A stretch of DNA of 64,000 bases from Lachnospiraceae bacterium (lineage in GTDB: Bacteria; Bacillota; Clostridia; Lachnospirales; Lachnospiraceae): NCBI GenBank assembly GCA_016290615.1, contig JAEEUS010000005.1:1-64000 (forward strand), read 5' to 3'. The notes below the pieces were generated by a model that saw only the letters and a program-made list of their open reading frames with translations, had not been told where the DNA came from and made no database searches. Below, in pieces: positions 43,085-53,000 of this stretch. The first letter of the stretch is position 1. Each line of letters starts with the position of its first letter. The position numbers and the translations under genes were made by a program.

Positions 43085-45541
43085 TTACAGATTAAACTTA
43101 TCGATTATATCATTAAGATCTGAAACAGCATCTTTACATTCCTTAACCTGATCAACACTTCCGGCAGTCTCACCGACCATGTCGGAAGTTTTTTCAGCTA
43201 TATCGGTAACGCCTGAAGCAGATTCATTTACTGTTGTATTGATTCCGTTTATGGCTCCGACGATGTTTTCGATGTCAGATGTAAGGACTTCGATGTTCTG
43301 CTTGATCGTATTCATGCTGTTTCCGAATGTATCTGCGTCACTTCTGTACTGATCACTGACTTTTTCGAATTCCTGATAATCATTCATAACGTTTGTCTCA
43401 AGGAATGTCGTGGTCTGTGACAGGCAGTTTGACATCTGGCTTACAGCGCTGTTTACATCAGTAACGATATCGCTGATGTTCTTTACAGCCTCAGAAGTCT
43501 GAGTTGCCAGGTTGCTGATCTCAGTAGCAACTACTGAGAAGCCTCTGCCGGCTTCGCCTGCTCTTGCTGCCTCTATAGAAGCATTGAGTGCAAGAAGGGA
43601 AGTCTGAGAAGATATCTCCATGATGGTACCGGTAAGCTCATTGATCTTGTTAACTGCCGAAGATGCAACGATGGCTTCATCAGATTTAACCTTAACGGTC
43701 TCATACATTTCAATAGTCTTTCTGCTTGCTTTTTCTGTAGTAGCTGCCAGTTCGTTTGCTCTGGTAACTATCTCGCGTGAAAGAGCAGTGCCGTTATCGG
43801 CAAGCTTTTCAATTCCGCGTGCATTATCCTGAATACTGTCTATATTCTGTGTGATAGTAGTTGTTGTTGCAGCTGCTTCTTCCATACCTGCAGCCAGCTC
43901 CTGAGATGTAGCTGAGTTGGTCTCGCAGATGAATCCAACCTTGTCTATTGTCTCCTGGAGAGTATCTACGTTCCTGTCGATACTGCTTCCTGCGCCTGAA
44001 ATAGATGCAACTATCTCACGCAGATTGTTTCTCGTCTTTGAAAGAGCTTTTGCGATAAGTCCGACTTCGTCTGAACGGCTCTCCAGAATTGCTGAAGTCT
44101 GATCCTGAGTGAAATCGAAGTTTGCTGTCTTGTTTATGACAGGAACCAGCTGTCCGAGTCCCTTCATCATATACAGTGTAAATACAGTTACGAGTAAGAT
44201 CGCAATGATCATGCAGAATATTCCGATGAGAATGAGTGAATGCTTCATGATGTTTACATCAGCCATCATGACATCCTTATCTGCCGTAACGATTACGATA
44301 TTGCCTGCTTTAGTCAGAGCATATCCGGCAACTTTGTATGCTCCCTTGTATTCATATGCACATGAACCGTCTTCAACGGTCTTGCCTGCCTGAAGATCTG
44401 CAACTATGCCTTTAACGGCTGCATTCTCAACGGGCTGACCGATCTTTTCGGGGTTGCTGTGATATAACATTGTTCCGTCAGGAGCTACCATGTATGCGTA
44501 ACTTCCTTCAACGCCTGAGATCTCGATCTCACCGATGAGCTTGTCATAGTCAATGTTGATGAATTTGTCGTAGTCGGCTGTTACGAGAACTATGTTTCCT
44601 GTATCTGTGAATGAATAGCCGGCGAGCTTATTTGCTCCCTTGTATTCATATATAACGAAACCATCCTCAACGGTCTTACCTGCCTGAAGATCTGCAACTA
44701 TGCCTTTAACAGCTGCATTCTCAACGGGCTGACCGATCTTTTCGGGAGTGGGATGCCAGAGCATCGTTCCGTCAGGGCTTACCATGTATGCGTAGCTTCC
44801 TTCAACTCCGTCTATTTCAATGTTTCCAAGAAGAGTATCATAATCTATCTTCATGAACTCGTCATAGTCAGCTGTTACTATGAGGATATTTCCATCGGCT
44901 GTGAATGCATATCCTGCAAGCTTTAATGCATCCTTGTATTCATACAGAACGGAACCGTCCTCAACAGTCTTGCCTGCCTGAAGATCAGCGACTATGCCCT
45001 TTACTGCAGCGTTTTCAACAGGATTGCCAATCTTTTCGGGAGTGGGATGCCAGAGCATCGTTCCGTCAGGGCTTACCATGTATGCATAACTACCAGCTAC
45101 ATCCTTGATCGTGATAGTCTTTAGTATCCTGTCGAGTGATTCAGTTGTCAGCGGGCCTGACTGAGCAGCCAGATTTACACCTATAACAGCTTCCTCCGCG
45201 AGGTTCTGGGCATATGCCTTATAGACAGTCTCTCCGAACTCTCTTGAGAAGTTGATAGATACCGCGGCCTCCTGAGCAAGATTCAGAGCATATCCTCCAT
45301 ATGCCTTTTCACCGAACTCTGTTGCGAAATCAACACTGATAGCGGCTTCCTCCGCAAGGTTCTGAGCATAATTGAGATATGTCGTTTCCATGGCATTTGC
45401 TGCGCGGTTGCTTGCAACAATTACCTGTACTATGACGGTGACAAGTACGATCACAGCTATAAGCAGTGTGATCTTTGTGCTCATGCGTGACAATACCGGT
45501 AGATTATTGTCGCTTTTTTTGACTGAATTGTTTACTGCCAT
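43085..45541 (-). CDS. Methyl-accepting chemotaxis protein with triplicated sensor repeats
   Basis: 818 residues from the ATG complementary to 45539-45541, with GGAGG upstream on the minus strand; an earlier in-frame ATG lacks one. First membrane helix about 24-44. Residues 58-135 are three copies of a 26-residue helical unit ([20 protein letters not shown] and variants). Residues about 135-428 are three copies of a 98-residue Cache-like unit ([20 protein letters not shown] then [19 protein letters not shown], ending in LVTADYD). Second membrane helix about 430-455, HAMP, then the signalling domain with the hairpin tip region around [20 protein letters not shown] and [10 protein letters not shown]. 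It would modulate CheA. No CheR-docking pentapeptide at the C-terminus. Convergent with the DegV-fusion kinase gene, only two bases apart. Confidence 0.94.
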   Translation of the reverse strand: MAVNNSVKKSDNNLPVLSRMSTKITLLIAVIVLVTVIVQVIVASNRAANAMETTYLNYAQNLAEEAAISVDFATEFGEKAYGGYALNLAQEAAVSINFSREFGETVYKAYAQNLAEEAVIGVNLAAQSGPLTTESLDRILKTITIKDVAGSYAYMVSPDGTMLWHPTPEKIGNPVENAAVKGIVADLQAGKTVEDGSVLYEYKDALKLAGYAFTADGNILIVTADYDEFMKIDYDTLLGNIEIDGVEGSYAYMVSPDGTMLWHPTPEKIGQPVENAAVKGIVADLQAGKTVEDGFVIYEYKGANKLAGYSFTDTGNIVLVTADYDKFINIDYDKLIGEIEISGVEGSYAYMVAPDGTMLYHSNPEKIGQPVENAAVKGIVADLQAGKTVEDGSCAYEYKGAYKVAGYALTKAGNIVIVTADKDVMMADVNIMKHSLILIGIFCMIIAILLVTVFTLYMMKGLGQLVPVINKTANFDFTQDQTSAILESRSDEVGLIAKALSKTRNNLREIVASISGAGSSIDRNVDTLQETIDKVGFICETNSATSQELAAGMEEAAATTTTITQNIDSIQDNARGIEKLADNGTALSREIVTRANELAATTEKASRKTIEMYETVKVKSDEAIVASSAVNKINELTGTIMEISSQTSLLALNASIEAARAGEAGRGFSVVATEISNLATQTSEAVKNISDIVTDVNSAVSQMSNCLSQTTTFLETNVMNDYQEFEKVSDQYRSDADTFGNSMNTIKQNIEVLTSDIENIVGAINGINTTVNESASGVTDIAEKTSDMVGETAGSVDQVKECKDAVSDLNDIIDKFNL
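44258..45139. repeat. Three tandem 294-bp units inside the chemoreceptor gene
   Basis: The marker ACCATGTATGC recurs at 44487, 44781 and 45075, exactly 294 bases apart each time. Each unit encodes 98 residues of a Cache-like module. Long stretches are near identical, for example the segment coding [19 protein letters not shown], so amplification is fairly recent or kept uniform by recombination. Confidence 0.92.
45137..45370. repeat. Three tandem 78-bp units inside the chemoreceptor gene
   Basis: The codons for the tyrosine starting each unit lie at 45368-45370, 45290-45292 and 45212-45214, spaced exactly 78 bases. Units encode 26-residue helical repeats directly after the first membrane helix and abut the 294-bp units. 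The third unit is the most diverged. Confidence 0.88.
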
Positions 45542-45564
45542 ACTTTTTTCCTCCGTGAAAAAAC

Positions 45565-45581
45565 GCAGATAGTAAATCTGC
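45565..45581 (-). promoter_or_regulatory. Small hairpin with T-run in the chemoreceptor leader
   Basis: On the minus strand GCAGAT-TTACT-ATCTGC is followed by GTTTTTT and then by the GGAGG site. It resembles a weak intrinsic terminator placed in the leader, which could act as an attenuator or protect the 5' end. Confidence 0.35.
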
Positions 45582-45596
45582 AATAATATAAGAAGA

Positions 45597-45625
45597 ATTA
45601 TACACCATATTATAGTGAATGTTAA
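45597..45625 (-). promoter_or_regulatory. Promoter for the chemoreceptor gene
   Basis: Read on the minus strand: TTAACA (45625-45620), 17-base spacer, TATAAT (45602-45597). It is sigma-A-like; I see no sigma-28 type motility promoter here. Confidence 0.6.
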
Positions 45626-45677
45626 TAAATTTATTCAATTCAAGTTCAGGAAAATTCAACAAAAAAACAAGTATGTC

Positions 45678-45706
45678 TTGCAACAAATTGACGGTAGCTA
45701 TATAGT
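45678..45706 (+). promoter_or_regulatory. Promoter for the hydrogenase operon
   Basis: TTGCAA at 45678-45683, 17-base spacer, TATAGT at 45701-45706. The 205-base divergent spacer between chemoreceptor and hydrogenase genes holds this and the opposing promoter. Confidence 0.55.
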
Positions 45707-45746
45707 AGATACATACGGCTTTATATGTAAATTAGGAGGTACGCTG

Positions 45747-46232
45747 ATGGGTAAGTTAAATGCCACCGCAGAGGCACAGATCAGGGAAATCTGCGACAGA
45801 TATAAAGGAGAAAAAACACCGCTGATGATGATACTCAGCGATATCCAGAACGAATACGGATATATTCCGCTCGAGGTTCAGGAAGTGGTGTCTGAAAAGA
45901 CCGGCATTTCGGTTGCTGAGATATACGGAGTAGTGACTTTTTATTCATTCTTCTCGCTCACTCCGAAGGGAAAGTATGTAATAGGATGCTGTCTTGGTAC
46001 AGCATGCTATGTAAAAGGCGCACAGATCGTTATAGACCGTTTTTCGGAACTTCTGGGTATCAAGCCGGGACAGACTACCGAAGATGGCCTCTTTACTCTG
46101 GATGCATTAAGATGCATAGGAGCATGCGGTATCGCACCTGCTGTAAGCATCAACGGAAAGGTTTATCCCAAGGTTGACGTTGAGCACGTAGAAGATATCA
46201 TCGCATCATACAGAAAGGAGGCAACGGCATGA
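45747..46232 (+). CDS. hydC: [FeFe]-hydrogenase NuoE-like subunit (HydC/HndA type)
   Basis: 161 residues from ATG 45747 (AGGAGGT upstream); an upstream in-frame ATG would run through the promoter. Thioredoxin-fold [2Fe-2S] domain with ligands in VIGCCLGTACYVKGA and LRCIGACGIAPAV (C-x4-5-C ... C-x3-C), preceded by EIYGVVTFYSFF. In trimeric hydrogenases this small subunit passes electrons to the NuoF-like flavin subunit. Its TGA overlaps the next ATG (ATGA). Confidence 0.93.
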   Translation: MGKLNATAEAQIREICDRYKGEKTPLMMILSDIQNEYGYIPLEVQEVVSEKTGISVAEIYGVVTFYSFFSLTPKGKYVIGCCLGTACYVKGAQIVIDRFSELLGIKPGQTTEDGLFTLDALRCIGACGIAPAVSINGKVYPKVDVEHVEDIIASYRKEATA

Positions 46233-48118
46233 TTCAGATTACTTCCGTAGAAGAACTTGATAAGATCACACAACAATGTGAAGAAGAGATGAAGACCAAG
46301 ATCTCCGGTGCCGATGAAAAGCGTCACATTGTTCTCTGTGGAGGAACAGGCTGCCTTTCCAGCAATTCAAAGGAGATAGCTGCAAAGTTCAAGGAGTTAC
46401 TCGCAAAAAAAGGTCTTAATGAAAAAGCCACGATCAATCTTTCGGGCTGTTTCGGATTCTGTTCACAGGGACCTTTTGTGAAGATCTATCCTGAAGATAC
46501 TCTTTACAGAATGGTTTCTATAGATGATGTAGAGGAGATCGTTGATTCGGATATAGGACGCGGAGAGGTTGTAGAACGTCTTTTGTATGTTGATCCGGTT
46601 TCCGGAGAAAAGGTATCAAAGCAGGATGACATCAATTTCTACAAAAAGCAGCGCAGAATAGCTCTTCACGGCTGTGGTGTCATAAATCCTGAGGATATAA
46701 GAGAAGCACTTGGTTACGGTGCGTTCAAAGGACTTAAAAAGGCCCTTACGATGTCTCCCAAGGACGTAGCTGATACGGTTCTGCTTTCCGGACTTCGCGG
46801 AAGAGGAGGCGGCGGATTCCCTGCAGGAAGAAAGTGGATGTTCGCGCTTGCCAGCGAAGGTGATGAAAAATATGTAGTATGTAACGGTGACGAGGGTGAT
46901 CCGGGTGCATTCATGGATCGTTCAATCCTTGAAGGAAATCCTCTTGCGGTAATAGAGGGTATGATGATTGCTGCATATGCAATCGGTGCTCACGAGGGAT
47001 ATTTCTATGTTCGTGCGGAATACCCGATCGCTGTTGCGCGTCTTAAAAAGGCAATAGAGAATGCAAGAGAAGTGGGACTGCTTGGAAAGAATATCCTTGG
47101 CAGCGGATTTGATTTTGACTGCAACATAAGACTCGGTGCAGGCGCGTTTGTCTGCGGTGAGGAGACAGCTCTGCTCAATTCGATAGAAGGAAAGAGAGGA
47201 ATGCCCAGACCGCGTCCTCCGTTTCCTGCAGTAAAAGGACTCTGGGGCAAGCCTACCATCGTTAACAATGTTGAGACACTTGCATGCGTACCCTATATCA
47301 TGAGAGAGGGTGCTGCTGAATTTGCTAAAGTAGGTACCGAAGGTTCTAAGGGAACCAAGGTGTTTGCTCTTGGCGGTAAAGTCAATAACGTAGGTCTTGT
47401 TGAGGTTCCTATGGGAACCACACTTAGAGAGCTCATATATGATATAGGCGGAGGCATACCTAACGGTAAGAAGTTCAAGGCAATCCAGACAGGCGGACCT
47501 TCAGGCGGATGTCTTACTGAGGAATACCTTGACGAGCCAATTGATTTCGATAACCTCGTACAGAAGGGATCTATGATGGGTTCCGGCGGTGCCATCGTAA
47601 TGGATGAGGACAACTGTATGGTGGATGTTGCCAAGTTCTACATGGAGTTCATCTGTGATGAATCCTGCGGAAAATGCTCACCATGCCGTGTCGGAACAAA
47701 GAGGATACTGGAGATCCTTACAAGGATCACCGAAGGCAAGGGAGAACTTGAGGATCTTGATACTCTTGAAGAGCTTTCAAAGACTATCCGCAAGAATTCT
47801 CTGTGCGCTCTTGGACAGACGGCTGCCAATCCCGTAAACTCTACCCTTGCACATTTCAAGGATGAGTATATCTCGCATATCGTGGACAAGAAGTGTCCTG
47901 CTCACGTATGCAAGAGCCTAAGCCAGTACAAGATCAATCCGGACATCTGTATCGGATGCGGATTATGTGCGAGAAACTGTCCTGCAGGATGTATCTCAAG
48001 AACGGATTATATCGCTGAGGGTCACAAGCTCGCATCGTTTGAGATCGATCAGGAGAAGTGCGCTAAGTGCGGACTATGTAAGAGTAACTGTAAATTTAAT
48101 GCAATATCCAAGGACTAA
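46229..48118 (+). CDS. hydB: [FeFe]-hydrogenase NADH/flavin subunit (HydB/HndC type)
   Basis: 629 residues. N-terminal thioredoxin-like [2Fe-2S] domain (about 25-125; CGGTGC and SGCFGFCSQGP). NuoF core: GLRGRGGGGFPAG (NADH/FMN site), CNGDEGDPGAFMDR, then the [4Fe-4S] site ESCGKCSPCRVGT. C-terminal double ferredoxin domain CIGCGLCARNCP and CAKCGLCKSNCK. It oxidises or reduces NAD(H) and is the place of electron bifurcation in the studied HydABC complexes. Cytoplasmic, between hydC and hydA. Confidence 0.95.
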   Translation: MIQITSVEELDKITQQCEEEMKTKISGADEKRHIVLCGGTGCLSSNSKEIAAKFKELLAKKGLNEKATINLSGCFGFCSQGPFVKIYPEDTLYRMVSIDDVEEIVDSDIGRGEVVERLLYVDPVSGEKVSKQDDINFYKKQRRIALHGCGVINPEDIREALGYGAFKGLKKALTMSPKDVADTVLLSGLRGRGGGGFPAGRKWMFALASEGDEKYVVCNGDEGDPGAFMDRSILEGNPLAVIEGMMIAAYAIGAHEGYFYVRAEYPIAVARLKKAIENAREVGLLGKNILGSGFDFDCNIRLGAGAFVCGEETALLNSIEGKRGMPRPRPPFPAVKGLWGKPTIVNNVETLACVPYIMREGAAEFAKVGTEGSKGTKVFALGGKVNNVGLVEVPMGTTLRELIYDIGGGIPNGKKFKAIQTGGPSGGCLTEEYLDEPIDFDNLVQKGSMMGSGGAIVMDEDNCMVDVAKFYMEFICDESCGKCSPCRVGTKRILEILTRITEGKGELEDLDTLEELSKTIRKNSLCALGQTAANPVNSTLAHFKDEYISHIVDKKCPAHVCKSLSQYKINPDICIGCGLCARNCPAGCISRTDYIAEGHKLASFEIDQEKCAKCGLCKSNCKFNAISKD

Positions 48119-48132
48119 GGAGGTAATGGATT

Positions 48133-49911
48133 ATGTCTTTGATCAATATTAAAATAGAGGGCATCCCTTACCAGGTGGAGGAGGGGCTCACCATTTTGGA
48201 AGCAGCAAAAAAATGTGGCTATGAGATACCCCACCTTTGCTACTTTAACCATGGAGAATGCTCACAGGGATCATGCCGTGTATGTCTTGTAGAAGTAAAG
48301 GGAGCAAGAGGACTTGTTGCAAGCTGTGTATATCCTGTTAATGACGGAATGGAGATAAGTATCTCGGCTCCGGAGGCGGTCGCAGCAAGAAGAAGGAGCG
48401 TTGAACTTCTCTTATCCGATCATAATCAGTTCTGCCAGGCATGTGACAAGAACGGAAAGTGTGAACTGCTTCACGTAGCCAATGTTACGGATGCAAGAAG
48501 CGGAGTTTTCTGCGGTTCACACAGCGAGGTTCATTTAGATGAGATCGCACCCGGACTTGTAAGAGATACATCAAAGTGTATCCTTTGCGGAAGATGTATA
48601 GAAAGATGCAAGAGTGCACACGGACTCGGAATACTGGGCTTTGAGAACAGAGGATTCAATACCTTTGTTTCTCCGGCTGATGACCGTTCATTCAACGACA
48701 GCCCCTGCATACAGTGCGGACAGTGTGTAAATGTTTGTCCTACCGGAGCTTTAATGGAGCACTCAGAGATAGATAAGGTCGATCATGCTCTTCGTTACGG
48801 AAAGAAGATCGTTATCGCTCAGGCGGCACCTGCTGTAAGAGCAGCACTCGGTGAAGAATTCGGATACAAGATCGGAACACCGGTTACCGGAAAGATGATC
48901 GCCGCAATGAGAAGACTCGGATTCCACAGGATATATGATGTAAACTTCGGAGCTGACCTTACCATTATGGAAGAGGGAACAGAGCTTCTTGGAAGATTAA
49001 AGAACGACGGTGTCCTGCCCATGATCACATCATGTTCACCGGGCTGGGTCAACTATGCAGAATATAACTACGGAGATCTTCTTCCTCATCTGTCATCATG
49101 CAAATCACCTCATCAGATGCAGGGAGCGATAATCAAATCATACTGGGCTAAACAGAATGATGTTAACCCTGAGGATATATTCGTTGTTTCCGTAATGCCT
49201 TGCACGGCGAAGAAGTTCGAGAGACAGCGTGAGCAGCTTACAGTGAACGGTCTGCCTGATGTCGATGCTGTCATAACGACAAGAGAGCTCGCAAGGATGA
49301 TCAAGAGAGCAGGTATCATGTTTGACAGACTTCCGGATGAGGAATGGGACCAGGATATCATGGGTGATTATTCCGGTGCAGCAGCTATCTTCGGTGTAAC
49401 AGGCGGTGTTATGGAAGCAGCTCTTCGTACGGTATATTTCAAGCTTACCGGAAAGGAATCTGATCCTATCGAGTTTAACGAGGTACGTGGTCATGATGCC
49501 GGAATAAGAGAAGCATCGATTGATATAAACGGCACAGTCGTTAACGTTGCGATAGCGTCCGGAATGAAATCTGCAAAGGTGCTTTTGGATGATATAAGAG
49601 CAGGAAAGAGCAAATATCAGTTCATAGAGATCATGGGATGTCCTGGCGGATGTATCAACGGCGGCGGACAGCCTTATGTACGTGAATTCTTCCTGCCTGA
49701 CGAGGATGATGACATCCTTGATACATATAAAGAGAAGCGTGCAAAGGCTCTCTACAGTGAGGATGAGAGACAGACTCTGCGTCAGTCACATAACAATCCT
49801 CAGATCAAGGAGCTTTATGACAAGTTCCTGGGCGAGCCGAACAGCCATAAGGCGCATGAACTCCTTCACACGACATATGCTGAAAGAGTAGGCTTCAATG
49901 ATATAAAATAA
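48133..49911 (+). CDS. hydA: [FeFe]-hydrogenase catalytic subunit (HydA/HndD type)
   Basis: 592 residues. N-terminal [2Fe-2S] domain (CSQGSCRVC), a His-ligated cluster region (HNQFCQACDKNGKCELL), and a double [4Fe-4S] domain (CILCGRCIERC, CIQCGQCVNVCP). The H-cluster domain has its ligands at C301 (TSCSPGW), C357 (MPCTAKK) and C503/C507 (GCPGGCINGGG). In the first motif serine 302 stands where many hydrogenases have the proton-relay cysteine. With HydB and HydC it forms a soluble NAD-linked, probably bifurcating hydrogenase. AAGGAGGT precedes the ATG; a terminator follows. Confidence 0.95.
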   Translation: MSLINIKIEGIPYQVEEGLTILEAAKKCGYEIPHLCYFNHGECSQGSCRVCLVEVKGARGLVASCVYPVNDGMEISISAPEAVAARRRSVELLLSDHNQFCQACDKNGKCELLHVANVTDARSGVFCGSHSEVHLDEIAPGLVRDTSKCILCGRCIERCKSAHGLGILGFENRGFNTFVSPADDRSFNDSPCIQCGQCVNVCPTGALMEHSEIDKVDHALRYGKKIVIAQAAPAVRAALGEEFGYKIGTPVTGKMIAAMRRLGFHRIYDVNFGADLTIMEEGTELLGRLKNDGVLPMITSCSPGWVNYAEYNYGDLLPHLSSCKSPHQMQGAIIKSYWAKQNDVNPEDIFVVSVMPCTAKKFERQREQLTVNGLPDVDAVITTRELARMIKRAGIMFDRLPDEEWDQDIMGDYSGAAAIFGVTGGVMEAALRTVYFKLTGKESDPIEFNEVRGHDAGIREASIDINGTVVNVAIASGMKSAKVLLDDIRAGKSKYQFIEIMGCPGGCINGGGQPYVREFFLPDEDDDILDTYKEKRAKALYSEDERQTLRQSHNNPQIKELYDKFLGEPNSHKAHELLHTTYAERVGFNDIK

Positions 49912-49917
49912 ATATTT

Positions 49918-49960
49918 AAGGCAGCATCTCATGGTACGCATTTGGTGCTGCCTTTTATTA
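49918..49960 (+). terminator. Terminator after the hydrogenase operon
   Basis: Stem AAGGCAGCA (49918-49926) / TGCTGCCTT (49946-49954) with a 19-base loop, followed by TTATTA. Confidence 0.75.
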
Positions 49961-49969
49961 AGTGAATGT

Positions 49970-49998
49970 TTTACATGATGTGAGTATCTTGATATAAT
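49970..49998 (+). promoter_or_regulatory. Promoter for the S-component/propeller/HD-GYP gene
   Basis: TTTACA at 49970-49975, 17-base spacer ending TGA, perfect TATAAT at 49993-49998 (extended -10). Confidence 0.7.
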
Positions 49999-50034
49999 TG
50001 GTTTGAATGGGAAGAAGGATGAAGGAGGATACTG

Positions 50035-53000
50035 ATGAAAACATGGAAAACTAGCAGGATCATTCTGTTTATTGCAGGGTGTGTATCCCTGAATATATTC
50101 GGTAAGCTTCTTGCTGCGCGGTTTGACTTGCCTTTGTGGGGAGATTCACTGGGTACTGTACTGTGTGCTTATATTGGAGGCCCTGTCTGCGGTGCGATAG
50201 TGGGAGTGACCGCAAATCTTGCTTACTGCGTGATCAACCGTCTTTCGGTTGCTTATTCGATTACCAGCATCGCACTTGCTTTCATAATAGGCTTTGCTGC
50301 AAAAAGAAAATGGTTTGACCGCTTTTATGGCTTTATGAAAGCGGCTTCACTTGCCATGGTTGTAGCACTTGTCGTTTCTGTACCGATAAATCTGATTTTT
50401 GATAACGGATATACCGGCAACACCTGGGGTAATGGAATTGTTGAATACCTTCTCGGACATGAGTGGCCGCATCTATTGTGCAGCGTACTCGGTCAGCTTG
50501 CGATCGAGTTCGCCGACAAGATACTTACTGTAGCAGCAGTTTATCTTGCGATTCTTTACAGAAGATTCCGTAAAGAGGAAAACGGCGAGAATATTTCAGC
50601 CGACAGGAGCAAGGCTGCAACACCTGCAATTATACTGTTAATACTGGGACTGGTTCTTTCCATGCCTGTCGATGCAAGAGCTGAGGAAGTCTCTCGCCTT
50701 GATCTGCCTGATTATAACGATTATGTTCAGAGCGTATACAGCGGCAATAACGGTCTGCCCTGCGGAGAGGCTAATGATATCGCACAGACAAACGACGGTG
50801 TTTTGTGGATAGGTACGTATGCGGGACTGTACCGTTATAACGGACGTGAATTCCGCTGGGTTGATGATTATGAATCCGTAAAGAACGTAAACTGTCTTTA
50901 CGTGGATGAAGAAGGACGACTGTGGATCGGAACTAACGACAACGGATTATCAATAGTGATAAGAGAAAAAGTCGTAAATGTCCTTGATCAGTCAAACGGT
51001 CTTTCTTCCAATTCGGTGCGCTGCATAACCCGTGCAAGCGATGGATATTATTATGTCGGTACAACCGGCAGCATGCATATAATCGCAATGAATAACGGCA
51101 TAAATGTTTCTGGTACTCTTGAGGAAGTAAACTATGCCGACAGCATTACTGCGGATCAAAACGGAAATGTAGTAACCATCACTTCGGAAGGAAAGCTTTT
51201 CCTCATTAGGAACGGTGTTGTGAAAGCTGCACTCAGAAATGAGGATGAAGAGGATGCTTTCAACTGTTGCGCTTTTGCACCCGACGGTGAACTGATGGTA
51301 GGAACTGCTACCAATCATATTTACAGCTATGATGTTTCCGAAGGCTACTTCAAGCAGCTTGATGTAAGGACCTGCAGGGAAATCAACAATATAAACAATC
51401 TTAATTATCTCAGTAATGGCACGCTGTTCATATCTACCGACAGCGGAGTGTCATATATAGATGTCAACGGTTACCACAGTCTCAATACGAACGATTTCAA
51501 CAATTCGATCGACAATATGCTCTACGACTATCAGGGCAATCTGTGGTTTACCTCTTCCAGACTGGGTCTGCTCAGACTGGCAAAATCCCCTTTCAAAGAT
51601 GTATACGGCGCAATAGGCATGGAACGAAGGGTAGTCAATGCCATAGTTGCATGGCAGGGCTGTTATTATATCGGTACTGATAAAGGTCTCGATGTAGTAG
51701 ATCGCACATGCCGCATACAGATACACAACAGTATGACTGATGAACTTGACGGAAAGCGAATCCGCTGCATGTATGTTGACGGGGACAATCACCTGTGGAT
51801 ATGCACATACGGCAGCGGACTGATCGAATATGCTCCCGATGAGGAAAAATGGTCTTACAATGCGGACAGCGGAAGTTTCGGAAACCGTGCCCGTATCGTT
51901 ACAGGACTCTCTGACGGCACGATACTGGCTGCGGGTGATACCGGAATCAGTTATATAAAGGATCATAAGGTTACTAAAACGATCAGTAATGAGGACGGAC
52001 TGATAAATTCCATGATCCTTACAGTTACCGAACTTTCTGACGGAACGATCCTTGCAGGAACAGACGGTGACGGCATCGCTGTGATCAAAAACGGTGAAGT
52101 CATCGATATGTTTACCCGTGATGACGGGCTCAGCAGCGGAGTCATACTGCGTACAGTAAAAGATCCGAAGACCGAGGGTGTTTTCATAGTCACAAGCAAC
52201 AGCCTCTGCTATCTGGATACAGACAGCACCATACGTGTACTTGATAAATTCCCGTACTTTAACAATTACGATATATGGGTAAAGGACGAGGATTCGCTTT
52301 TTGTCATGTCCAGCGCCGGAATCTATGTAGTTGAACGAGATGAACTGGTTGCAGGCGGCGAGATCGCATGGGAACTTCTTGATGCACGAAGAGGTCTGGG
52401 AACATCACTTACGGCAAATTCATGGAATTACTATAACGGTAGCGGGGAACTCTATCTTCCATGTGACACCGGTGTTTATATAATCGATGTTGACAAATAC
52501 AACAGCGATGTACGTTCATACCGTATGCAGCTTGCTTCTGTAAAGCTTGACGGTGTTTTGCAGCCGATAGCAAGGAAAGGCGCCATAACGGTAGGACGGG
52601 GCGTCAGCCGTGTGGAACTCAGTCCCGAGATACTAAACTACACGATCCAGGAACCTAACGTGGGTTATTTCCTCGAAGGCTATGATACACAGTGGACTAT
52701 CGTTCCGCAGAACAGTCTTAATAACATTTTCTACCTCAATCTGCCGGCAGGAAAATATACTTTCCATCTTGCCATCTTTGACAGTGCGGGAGAGCGTGTC
52801 TTTGAGGAGAGAAAATTCGAACTTGTAAAGACAGGTGAGATATATGAACAGCCGTATTTCATCTTCTATATGCTGCTCATACTTTCACTTGCCATAATCT
52901 GGTTTACATGGCTGGTCGTACAAAGACAGTTGAACCAGCAGCAGATCAAGTTGAATATGGCAAATGAGACGGTAAACGCGATCGCGAAAGCCGTCGATGC

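Noticed and set aside
43085..45541. CRISPR-like periodic repeats
   Set aside because: The 78- and 294-base periods are in-frame coding repeats of a chemoreceptor with conserved protein sequence, not short repeats with unique spacers.
45597..45625. Sigma-28 motility promoter for the chemoreceptor
   Set aside because: No TAAA-N15-GCCGATAA-like pattern; a sigma-A promoter fits well.
45615..45746. Upstream start for the HydC subunit
   Set aside because: It would cover the hydrogenase promoter; ATG 45747 follows AGGAGGT.
51451..51966. 171-codon frame on the minus strand opposite the propeller region
   Set aside because: Shadow of a repeat-rich coding region without own signals.
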